DNA of 64,000 nt, from the NCBI GenBank assembly GCA_965222695.1, contig OZ244967.1, positions 3,472,001 to 3,536,000 of the forward strand, written 5' to 3'. Origin of the DNA: UBA7957 sp965222695 (GTDB lineage: Bacteria > Pseudomonadota > Gammaproteobacteria > Granulosicoccales > Granulosicoccaceae). The notes beneath the pieces are model-generated. The model ran no database searches, was not told the DNA's origin, and saw nothing but the letters and a program-made list of their open reading frames with translations. Below are positions 42,841 through 50,192 of the stretch, piece by piece; the first letter of the stretch is position 1; the number at the start of each line of letters is the position of its first letter. Both the position numbers and the translations under genes were made by a program.

Positions 42841-43212
42841 TCATACCTGCTCCACGCAAATTCTGTCACCTTGGTTTATGCCCGCTAATAACACCGGGTC
42901 ACCCTGCAGATTTCCTAAAATATTGACATCCGAAATCAAACGGCATTCCTTACCCAAAGAGATAGGCGTAGGTCCATAGGGTAAGGCCAGCGATTGGCCT
43001 TCCACCCAGATACAAACCGTACCGGGATCTACAACCTGCCGCGCGTCGGATTCCAATTCGACCGTCACCGGCACTTTGAAATAGACTTCTTGTCCCCAGG
43101 TATTCGCTCTGCTTTCAAGCGGCAGAGTTTCAAGCAAGCTGCGGGTCGAAGGCGTGTCTTGGAGCTCGGCAGTCACCTCACCATCCGGCCATGAAATTCT
43201 AATTACAGACAT
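42841..43212 (-). CDS. Cyclophilin-like fold protein (TM1367/DUF369 type)
   Basis: About 123 residues from ATG 43212: MSVIRISWPDGEVTAELQDT, SRANTWGQEVYFKVPVTVEL, VVDPGTVCIWVEGQSLALPY with GPTPIS, and GKECRLISDVNILGNLQGDP. The GxxxxF.VPV...... G-D-ALPYGPTPIS..GECRL layout is that of the cyclophilin-like domain of TM1367. The biochemical function of this family is unclear, and prolyl isomerase activity should not be assumed. It lies upstream of the short pyruvate kinase relic. Confidence 0.65.
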   Translation of the reverse strand: MSVIRISWPDGEVTAELQDTPSTRSLLETLPLESRANTWGQEVYFKVPVTVELESDARQVVDPGTVCIWVEGQSLALPYGPTPISLGKECRLISDVNILGNLQGDPVLLAGINQGDRICVEQV

Positions 43213-43246
43213 CAACCCACCTCCACTGCAACGATCATCGGAAGAA

Positions 43247-43336
43247 CTAAACCTTTGCGATATTCAGTAAATTCGTCGTCTCCGGTGTACCAAACGGCAA
43301 GCCGGCGACTATTTTGGCTTTACGGTTACGCCGCAT
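43247..43336 (-). pseudogene. Pyruvate kinase remnant (29 codons)
   Basis: MRRNRKAKIVAGLPFGTPET followed by TNLLNIAKV and a stop. The start matches the N-terminus of proteobacterial pyruvate kinases (RRNRK.KI.ATLGPAS). In many proteobacteria a pyk gene follows gcl, hyi and glxR in the glyoxylate operon, exactly the side on which this fragment lies. The rest of the kinase is missing. It lies beyond the operon terminator at 43391. Confidence 0.5.
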
Positions 43337-43390
43337 AATTCAGGTCTCATATCCAGCACAAGGGGCGCAGGCAAAACCGGAAACGGTGTT

Positions 43391-43420
43391 AAAAAAATGC
43401 GACGGGATTGCCCCGTCGCA
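43391..43420 (-). terminator. Rho-independent terminator of the gcl-hyi-glxR operon
   Basis: On the minus strand GCGACGGGG, loop CAAT and CCCGTCGC form a GC-rich stem that leads into seven T. It lies 24 bases after the glxR stop. Confidence 0.85.
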
Positions 43421-43443
43421 ATGATAGGACCACAGTCTCATCA

Positions 43444-44355
43444 TTAATCGAGTGGAATCTTGGAACCGGGTTTTTCGCCAATTTCATGGTTGGCCATTTT
43501 TTCCAACGCACGTACCATGGCTGAATGATCCCAGGAACTGCCACGGTATGCCGCACATGCATTAAACAACTCTTGCGCGGTTGATGTATTGGGTAAGCTC
43601 AAGCCCATCGCACGCGCATTGGAAAGTGCCAGATTCAAATCTTTTTGGTGAAGTTCTATGCGGAATCCCGGATCGAATGTACGCTTGATCATTCGATCGC
43701 CGTGAATGTCGAGTATTTTTGAAGATGCGAAACCGCCCATCAAGGCTTCACGGACCTTTGCCGGATCCGCCCCGGCCTTGGAAGCAAAGAGCAAAGCTTC
43801 GCCTACGGCTTCTATATTCAGAGCCACAATTATCTGATTGGCAACCTTGCAGGTTTGCCCGTCACCGTTTCCACCCACCAGTGTGATATTCTGACCCATC
43901 AGTTCGAACAGCGGCTTAATCCTGTCGAATGTCGCCTGCTCCCCTCCAACCATAATGGTAAGGCTCGCAGCCTGGGCGCCGACCTCGCCGCCTGATACCG
44001 GAGCGTCCAGGTACTGGCAGCCGAGTTGATTGATCTTTTTTGCAAATCCCTTGGTTTCAATCGGCGATATGGAACTCATATCGACAACGATATTACCCTC
44101 GGTCAAACCGCCGGCCACACCGTTCTCCCCGAACAATGCGGCCTCAACATGAGGAGTATCGGGTACCATGGTAATCACAATATCCGATTTTTGTGCAGCT
44201 TCCAGACTGGAATGACAGACGGTTCCCCCTTTTTCAACCAGACTGGGGGGTACCTGAGCAATGTCATACAGATACAACTCATGGCCGCCGTCGATAAGAT
44301 GTTCCGCCATATGGCGCCCCATGATCCCCAATCCAACAAAACCCACTTTACTCAT
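43444..44355 (-). CDS. glxR: Tartronate semialdehyde reductase (2-hydroxy-3-oxopropionate reductase)
   Basis: Reduces tartronate semialdehyde to D-glycerate with NAD(P)H. 303 residues of the beta-hydroxyacid dehydrogenase family: GFVGLGIMGRHMAEHLIDGG (cofactor loop), MVPDTPHVEAALFG, DAPVSGGEVGAQAASLTIMV (substrate loop) and GQTCKVANQIIVALNIEAVG (catalytic Lys). The C-terminal GLSLPNTSTAQELFNAC is typical of GarR/GlxR. It is the third gene of a glyoxylate operon with gcl and hyi and is followed by a terminator. Confidence 0.93.
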   Translation of the reverse strand: MSKVGFVGLGIMGRHMAEHLIDGGHELYLYDIAQVPPSLVEKGGTVCHSSLEAAQKSDIVITMVPDTPHVEAALFGENGVAGGLTEGNIVVDMSSISPIETKGFAKKINQLGCQYLDAPVSGGEVGAQAASLTIMVGGEQATFDRIKPLFELMGQNITLVGGNGDGQTCKVANQIIVALNIEAVGEALLFASKAGADPAKVREALMGGFASSKILDIHGDRMIKRTFDPGFRIELHQKDLNLALSNARAMGLSLPNTSTAQELFNACAAYRGSSWDHSAMVRALEKMANHEIGEKPGSKIPLD

Positions 44356-44429
44356 TTATCTCTCCTGTAAAGGAAATAAGAACCTGTTTAAGAAATGCTT
44401 ATCTGCTCTTGTTCCGTCCCATCGTGCGG

Positions 44430-45206
44430 TTATAGATACGGTTTTACCCAGTCCAGACCTTCTCTGGTATCCGCTGCTGGCTTGTATTCGCACCCGATCC
44501 AGCCCTGATAAGCTATTTCATCGAGGAAGTTAAACAAAAAGGGGTAGTTAATTTCGCCACTTCCCGGTTCATGTCGCCCCGGGTTATCCGCCAATTGCAG
44601 ATGGTTGATTTTTGCCAGGTTATTTTGCAGGGTGCGGGCCAGATCTCCCTCCATGATCTGCATATGGTAAATATCATATTGAATGGCTAAATTGTCCGAG
44701 CCGACCGATTCAATAATATCCAAAGCCTGTGCTGTGCCATTCAGATAAAATCCCGGAATGTCCAGCGTATTGATAGGCTCTATTAATAACTTAATCCCCT
44801 TTTCACCCAGGCGCTCCGCCGCATATGCCAGATTTTTAACGAATGTTTTCCGCAGCAGTTCCCGATCACTGTCTTGCGGAACAACTCCTGCCAGGCAGTT
44901 GATTTGCGCGCAACCAAGTGCGGTGGCGTACTCGATTGCACTATCCACCCCTTGCTTAAACTCTTCGATCCGATCGGGCAGGATGGCGATTCCGCGCTCG
45001 CCGCCCCCCCAGTCACCGGCAGGCAGATTATGCAATATCTGGCTGAGACCGTTACTTTGCAGGGCATCCACCAGATCCTGCTTATCGTAATCGTATGGAA
45101 ACAGATACTCGACTCCCTTGAATCCCGACTCGGCAGCAGCAGAGAAGCGATTCAGAAACTCCACTTCATTAAACATCATGGTTAAATTTGCTGCGAATTT
45201 AGGCAT
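44430..45206 (-). CDS. hyi: Hydroxypyruvate isomerase
   Basis: Interconverts hydroxypyruvate and tartronate semialdehyde. A 258-residue TIM barrel of the xylose isomerase-like group: MPKFAANLTMMFNEVEFLNR, GFKGVEYLFPYDYDK, LLIEPINTLDIPGFYLNGT, IQYDIYHMQIMEGDLARTL, LQLADNPGRHEPGSGEINYP and GCEYKPAADTREGLDWVKPY, containing the metal-binding Glu, Asp and His residues. It lies between gcl (48 bases upstream) and glxR (74 bases downstream). Confidence 0.95.
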   Translation of the reverse strand: MPKFAANLTMMFNEVEFLNRFSAAAESGFKGVEYLFPYDYDKQDLVDALQSNGLSQILHNLPAGDWGGGERGIAILPDRIEEFKQGVDSAIEYATALGCAQINCLAGVVPQDSDRELLRKTFVKNLAYAAERLGEKGIKLLIEPINTLDIPGFYLNGTAQALDIIESVGSDNLAIQYDIYHMQIMEGDLARTLQNNLAKINHLQLADNPGRHEPGSGEINYPFLFNFLDEIAYQGWIGCEYKPAADTREGLDWVKPYL

Positions 45207-45254
45207 TTTTCTCTCCGAATAAACGCTTTTTACAGATTAAACATAGCTTGTAGA

Positions 45255-47036
45255 TCAAACATCCAGCTCCGCAAGGTCTTTGATACTCGCTTGCGGATTC
45301 AAGTCTATGGTTTCCTCGAATTCGACGACGTTGTCGATCTCGGTACCCATTGAAATATTAGTCACACGCTCAAGAATCACTTCCACAATAACAGGTACCT
45401 GAAATTCGTCCATCAGCTTCTCGGCCTCGCGGAAGGTGCTTTCCAGTGAATCCGGATCGGTCACCCGCAATAATTTGCATCCCATTCCTTCGGCTACCTT
45501 GGCATGATCGACACCGTACTCTCCGACATCCGGGCTGTTAACATTTTTGAATGACAATTGCACACAGTAATCCATATCGAAGTTACGTTGCGCCTGACGG
45601 ATCAGCCCCAGGTAAGAATTATTCACCAGAACATGAATATAGGGCAGATTAAACTGCGCTCCGACGGCCAGCTCCTCAATCATAAACTGAAAATCGTAGT
45701 CCCCCGATAAAGCAACGATTTTCCGCGAAGGATCGGCAACCCGCACTCCCAGCGCGGCAGGAATGGTCCAGCCCAGAGGGCCGGCCTGACCGCAATTGAT
45801 CCAGTGCCGGGGCTTGTAAACGTGGAGAAACTGGGCAGCGGCAATTTGAGACAAACCGATAGTACTGACGTAACACGTATCTTTACCGAACGCATGGTTC
45901 ATTTCCTGATAAACACGGTGCGGTTTAATCGGTTTATTGTCGAAATCAGTTTTCCGTAACATGGTTCGTTTACGCTCTGCACATTGCGCTGCCCAATCAC
46001 TGCGATCCTTCAGCTGATCCGCTCGCTTGAGTTTCTTCGCGACGTCTATAAACAAATCAAGTGCGTCACCTGCATCCGAAACTATGCCATAATCAGGCAT
46101 AAAGACTCTGCCAATCTGGGTCGGTTCTATATCGACGTGAATGAACTTGCGCCCCTGGGTATACACATCAATCGAACCCGTGTGGCGATTGGCCCAACGA
46201 TTGCCAATACCAAAAACAAAGTCCGACTCCAGCAGAGTTGCATTTCCGTATCTGTGCGAAGTTTGCAGGCCGACCATTCCCGCCATGAGGGGGTGGTCAT
46301 CAGCAATCGCGCCCCAGCCCATTAAGGTCGGAATTACCGGGATGCCCGTCAATTCCGCAAATTCAACAAGCTTGTCCGAAGCGTCGGCATTGATAATTCC
46401 GCCTCCGGCAACTATCACCGGCCACTGAGACTCATTCAGCATGGCCATGGCCTTTTCCGCCTGCGCGCGGGTCGCGGAAGGCTTGTAAACCGGCAGGGGC
46501 TCATAGGTATCCGGATCGAACTCAATTTCGGTAACCTGCACATCGAAGGGTAAATCGATCAGCACGGGTCCGGGACGGGCCGAACGCATCAGGTGAAACG
46601 CTTGCTGAAAAACACGAGGAACCAAAGCCGCCTCTTGAACGGTTACCGCCCATTTCGCCACAGGTTTGGCAATAGACTCTATATCAACCGCCTGAAAGTC
46701 TTCCTTGTTCAAACGCGCGCGCGGAGCCTGCCCGGTAATGCAAAGAATTGGAATGGAATCGGCCGAGGCCGAGTATAGCCCGGTGATCATATCGGTGCCC
46801 GCCGGTCCGGAAGTACCCATGCAGACACCGATATTGCCTTTCGCCGCTCGGGTATAACCTTCTGCCATATGCGAAGCTCCCTCAACGTGACGCCCCAACA
46901 CATGCTGTATACCGCCGGCTTGGCGCATGGCCGCATAGAACGGATTGATCGCCGCACCGGGAACACCGAATGCGACATCGATCCCTTCTTTCTGCAAAAC
47001 GCAAACGGCGGCCGCCGCTGCAGTCATCTTGGCCAT
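45255..47036 (-). CDS. gcl: Glyoxylate carboligase
   Basis: ThDP- and FAD-dependent enzyme that joins two glyoxylates to tartronate semialdehyde plus CO2. 593 residues. It starts MAKMTAAAAAVCVLQKEGID and shows VLGRHVEGASHMAEGYTRA, where Val stands in place of the glutamate conserved in most ThDP enzymes, a known trait of glyoxylate carboligase. CGQAGPLGWTIPAALGVRVA and VALSGDYDFQFMIEELAVGA with the ThDP-binding Asp follow, then LVNNSYLGLIRQAQRNFDMD. A GGAGGG ribosome site precedes the ATG. It is the first gene of the gcl-hyi-glxR operon, with IclR-like boxes upstream. Confidence 0.96.
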   Translation of the reverse strand: MAKMTAAAAAVCVLQKEGIDVAFGVPGAAINPFYAAMRQAGGIQHVLGRHVEGASHMAEGYTRAAKGNIGVCMGTSGPAGTDMITGLYSASADSIPILCITGQAPRARLNKEDFQAVDIESIAKPVAKWAVTVQEAALVPRVFQQAFHLMRSARPGPVLIDLPFDVQVTEIEFDPDTYEPLPVYKPSATRAQAEKAMAMLNESQWPVIVAGGGIINADASDKLVEFAELTGIPVIPTLMGWGAIADDHPLMAGMVGLQTSHRYGNATLLESDFVFGIGNRWANRHTGSIDVYTQGRKFIHVDIEPTQIGRVFMPDYGIVSDAGDALDLFIDVAKKLKRADQLKDRSDWAAQCAERKRTMLRKTDFDNKPIKPHRVYQEMNHAFGKDTCYVSTIGLSQIAAAQFLHVYKPRHWINCGQAGPLGWTIPAALGVRVADPSRKIVALSGDYDFQFMIEELAVGAQFNLPYIHVLVNNSYLGLIRQAQRNFDMDYCVQLSFKNVNSPDVGEYGVDHAKVAEGMGCKLLRVTDPDSLESTFREAEKLMDEFQVPVIVEVILERVTNISMGTEIDNVVEFEETIDLNPQASIKDLAELDV

Positions 47037-47105
47037 GGATCACCCTCCTCCGAACAATCAATGATGCTGATTGAATCATAATGAATTCATCAGGTCAATA
47101 ATAAA

Positions 47106-47145
47106 TGGAAAATAATTCCATTTATTTATATGGAAATTATTTGCT
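47106..47145. promoter_or_regulatory. Tandem IclR-type operator boxes before gcl
   Basis: TGGAAAATAATTCCA at 47106-47120 is a palindrome close to the IclR/AllR/GclR consensus TGGAAATNATTTCCA. TGGAAATTATTTGCT at 47131-47145 matches it at 13 of 15 positions. They are 25 bases apart and 70-110 bases before gcl. No IclR-family gene is in the window. The remaining AT-rich part (47146-47319) shows ATGTATACAT near 47167 and nothing else distinct. Confidence 0.6.
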
Positions 47146-47319
47146 AATTATCATATAGTTATAATATGTATACATTATTATAATTTATTTTATCAAATAA
47201 ATTATTGCTTTGTTCAGCAATATTCAACGACTTGAGGTTGGACCCTGTGAGCCAGGGCCTGTCACTTCCGGCAAACATGCGCGATGATGCGGTAAATTTC
47301 TTCAAAGGGGGATTCGAAT

Positions 47320-48132
47320 ATGCCCTACGCTGAGACGGCAAGGTTGAAAATCTACTACGAATGTGCCGGCACAGGACCTAAGCTGGTGTTTATTGGAGGT
47401 GTCGGGGGCGACTTGAGATCTCAGCCGAATATCCTGGATAGCCGATTGGCGGAACATTTTAGCCTGCTGGCTTTCGACCAAAGGGGGACCGGCAGGACGG
47501 ATAAGCCGCAACAAGAGTACACCATGCTGGACTATTGCAAGGACGCAGTCACCTTGATGGATCACCATCATTGGAATCGTGCGCATATTGTTGGCGTTTC
47601 CTTTGGCGGCATGGTCGCGCAGGAACTGGCCATTGCATATCCGCAACGGGTAAATGGGCTGGTCTTGGCCTGCACCACCGCCGGTGGAAAGGGAGGCAGT
47701 TCTTATCCCCTGCACGAACTCGCCGATCTCCCGGCGGACGAGAGAGCACGCAAACTCCTCGGCATTGCTGACTTGCGCAAAAATCCCGAGTGGCAAAGGG
47801 AAAATCCACTGGAAACTCAGAAACTGCTGCAACAGGCAGCCGCCGATGCTTCGCCGTTTTTAAGCGAACCCGGTGGAACAGAGGGTCTGCAGCGGCAGAT
47901 TCAGGCACGCCGCTATCACGATACTTATGACCGCCTGCATCGAATTCAAACCCCGACCTTGATTTGCGCCGGCCGGTACGACGGACAGGCGGGCATTCAA
48001 GCGATCAAGAATATGCATAAAAAAATCGCCGACGCAAAACTCAGCCAATTCGAAGGCGGGCACGGCTTTTTGGGCCAGGACCCGGCCGCTTTCGAGGAAA
48101 TCTGCCGTTTTTTGCTTGAGTTGAAAACTTGA
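47320..48132 (+). CDS. Alpha/beta-hydrolase
   Basis: 270-residue cytoplasmic hydrolase with the complete triad pattern. The nucleophile elbow is GVSFGGMVAQ (Ser), the acid lies in CAGRYDGQAG (Asp) and the His in FEGGHGFLGQDP. FDQRGTGRTDKP is the usual oxyanion-side loop. The nearest familiar relatives are 3-oxoadipate enol-lactonase- or pimeloyl-ester-type hydrolases, but the substrate is unknown. It is divergent from gcl and followed by a gntR gene on the same strand. Confidence 0.88.
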   Translation: MPYAETARLKIYYECAGTGPKLVFIGGVGGDLRSQPNILDSRLAEHFSLLAFDQRGTGRTDKPQQEYTMLDYCKDAVTLMDHHHWNRAHIVGVSFGGMVAQELAIAYPQRVNGLVLACTTAGGKGGSSYPLHELADLPADERARKLLGIADLRKNPEWQRENPLETQKLLQQAAADASPFLSEPGGTEGLQRQIQARRYHDTYDRLHRIQTPTLICAGRYDGQAGIQAIKNMHKKIADAKLSQFEGGHGFLGQDPAAFEEICRFLLELKT

Positions 48133-48250
48133 TCGGTTAAATCCGACTATAAACCTTCGATTTATTAACTCTATCAATAAGAGCCTGTTCAAGATCCCTC
48201 TAGCTACTGCTAATTCGCTGAATTTGGCCAGAATTTCCCTAAAAAACTTC

Positions 48251-48267
48251 ATATATACGGTATACTA
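48251..48267. promoter_or_regulatory. GntR-type operator before gntR1
   Basis: ATATATACGGTATACTA lies 27 bases before the gntR start codon. The core TATAC-G-GTATAC agrees with the TGGTATAC-N-GTATACCA palindrome, while one outer arm is weak. It would suit autoregulation. Confidence 0.5.
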
Positions 48268-48293
48268 AATACAATTATAAACAGGGGATAGAT

Positions 48294-48986
48294 ATGTCGT
48301 CGCCAATTCTCTCTTTGAGGCCTGTAGACACTAATAATGTACTCAAGGAAAAAGTCTACAACGCCTTAAAAGATGCCATCACATCTATGGATATTTACGG
48401 TGATGATGAGCCACCCAAACTCGATGAGCGACGCCTGGCGGAAGAATTAGGCGTCAGTCGCACGCCGGTCAGAGAATCTATCTCCCGTCTGGAGCGGGAC
48501 GGCTTGGTGATTACTATTCCACGCCGCGGGGCATTTGTGGTCCGAAAGACCAAAAAGGAAGTTCTGGAAATTATCTATGTCTGGGCCGCGCTGGAAAGTA
48601 TGGCGGCCCGCATTGCCACAGAAGTGGCGAGTGATAAAGAAATCGCCAAGCTGCGGACTATGTTCGCTACCTTTGACGCGCCGGATGATCCGCGCGCCCA
48701 TATCGACGAATATTCCGATACCAATATTAAATTCCACCAGGCCTTGATCGATTTGGCCAAGTGCGATCTACTCAGCCAGACGGCGTCGGGCCTGCTTGTG
48801 CACATGCGGGCGATCAGGGCAAAAACGATCAAAGAGGGCGACCGGGTTGAAAAATCGGTCGTCGATCATATGCACATCATCGAGGCTCTGGAGGCACGGG
48901 ATACCGAATTGGCGGAGCGCCTGGCCCGCGAGCACACGCTTAATCTGGGTAAGCATGTCGAGCAGTATGTGGATTATTTAAAATAG
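48294..48986 (+). CDS. GntR/FadR-type regulator, copy 1
   Basis: 230-residue transcription factor. The N-terminal winged helix has RRLAEELGVSRTPVRESISR with LERDGLVITIPRRGAFV. The all-helical FCD effector domain carries a metal-binding set (NIKFHQALIDLA, VVDHMHIIEAL, AREHTLNLGKHVE). The recognition helix is identical to that of the copy at 56077 and most of the protein is alike, so both should bind the same operator. The ligand is probably an organic acid or acyl-CoA of the oxalate/glyoxylate pathway, by context. Confidence 0.92.
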   Translation: MSSPILSLRPVDTNNVLKEKVYNALKDAITSMDIYGDDEPPKLDERRLAEELGVSRTPVRESISRLERDGLVITIPRRGAFVVRKTKKEVLEIIYVWAALESMAARIATEVASDKEIAKLRTMFATFDAPDDPRAHIDEYSDTNIKFHQALIDLAKCDLLSQTASGLLVHMRAIRAKTIKEGDRVEKSVVDHMHIIEALEARDTELAERLAREHTLNLGKHVEQYVDYLK

Positions 48987-49071
48987 CATCGACGGATTTC
49001 GGCGCACGGGGTCATTCACGACTCTGATTTTTACCTTTTGGAACCGGGGAATTTTAGAAACCCTCAACCGT

Positions 49072-49995
49072 CTACATCCCGCTTAATACTTCAAGATGGG
49101 CGATGGCGCTGTTTGCATTGGCATCCAGGTCATATCCGCCTTCCAGATAGGAGACGACTTTGCCGGGACAGTGCCGATCGGCCAGTTCGACAATCTGCTC
49201 GGTAAACCACACATAGTCGTCTTCGGTAAAACAGAGCTGGCCGAGCAGATCATCCTGATGGGCATCGAATCCGGCAGAGATGAAAAACATCTCCGGAGCG
49301 AATGAATCCAGAGCGGGCAGCCAGGTATCCGCGACTTCTGCACGAAATTCACGACCTCCGGTGCCGGCAGACAGGGGCGTCTTGATAATGTGTTCACGCC
49401 CGGAAGCAGGATCGGTGTAAGGATAAAACGGATGCTGGAAACTTGAGCAGAACATGACACGAGAATCGTCGTAGAATATGTCTTCCGTGCCGTTACCGTG
49501 ATGAACATCGAAGTCCAGCACAGCGACCCGGTCAAGGGCCAACCCGTCCAGCGCATGCGCGGCCCCCACCGCAACTCCGTTAAAAATGCAGAATCCCATG
49601 GCTCGCGACCGCGTAGCGTGGTGACCGCAGGGGCGGACGGCGCAGAATGCGTGCCGGACTTCGCCTCTATGCACGAGTTCAGCCGCATGGCATGCAGCCC
49701 CGGCACCTCGCTTCGTGGCTTCCAAGGAGTACCGATTCATTGAGGTATCCGGATCCAGTGATACCAAACCCTGTTGCGGCGAAGAATCCTCCACCAATTG
49801 CACGTAATCCGCATCGTGCGCGCGTTCCAATTGTCCGCGGTCCGCCATGGGAGCGACCCTTGTGACTAGACTTTCCATTACCGAAGCCGAACCGAGTTTC
49901 TCCTCAAGCACTTCCAGGCGCTCGGGACGCTCCGGATGTCCCGGATGCATTTGATGCAGCTTGCAGGAAGGGTGTGAGATCAGCGCGGTTTGCAT
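49072..49995 (-). CDS. Histone deacetylase-like amidohydrolase
   Basis: 307-residue Zn-dependent deacetylase of the HdaH/acetoin-utilisation/acetylpolyamine group. Family motifs are MHPGHPERPERLEVLEEKLG, RPCGHHATRSRAMGFCIFNG (paired catalytic His), VAVLDFDVHHGNGTEDIFYD (Zn-binding Asp and His), FISAGFDAHQDDLLGQ (second Zn Asp) and SYLEGGYDLDA. Likely substrates are acetylated lysine or polyamines. It is divergent from the ThDP enzyme gene, with no sign of co-regulation. Confidence 0.93.
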   Translation of the reverse strand: MQTALISHPSCKLHQMHPGHPERPERLEVLEEKLGSASVMESLVTRVAPMADRGQLERAHDADYVQLVEDSSPQQGLVSLDPDTSMNRYSLEATKRGAGAACHAAELVHRGEVRHAFCAVRPCGHHATRSRAMGFCIFNGVAVGAAHALDGLALDRVAVLDFDVHHGNGTEDIFYDDSRVMFCSSFQHPFYPYTDPASGREHIIKTPLSAGTGGREFRAEVADTWLPALDSFAPEMFFISAGFDAHQDDLLGQLCFTEDDYVWFTEQIVELADRHCPGKVVSYLEGGYDLDANANSAIAHLEVLSGM

Positions 49996-50122
49996 GGTTT
50001 CGTCCTCAAGTACAGCTCTACCACCTATCCGATCCGGAATTGCCTGAGATCAGTGTTCGGGTCATGATTAGGGCGTGTTATCAGGGTCTTTAGCCGATTG
50101 AGCATAATTATATCATTTACTA

Positions 50123-50139
50123 TTGTATACTGTATACCA
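50123..50139. promoter_or_regulatory. GntR-type operator before the ThDP enzyme
   Basis: TTGTATACTGTATACCA differs from the palindrome TGGTATAC-N-GTATACCA at one position. It lies 54 bases before the start of the acetolactate synthase-like gene and probably overlaps its promoter. Confidence 0.75.
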
Positions 50140-50192
50140 AAAATCAATTATCTGATGATTTGGCCAGCATTCCATCCGCCGGAGGAGAATCA

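Noticed and set aside
49083..49706. Open frame of 207 codons on the minus strand
   Set aside because: Same strand but different frame inside the histone deacetylase-like gene, whose zinc-site motifs fix the true frame.
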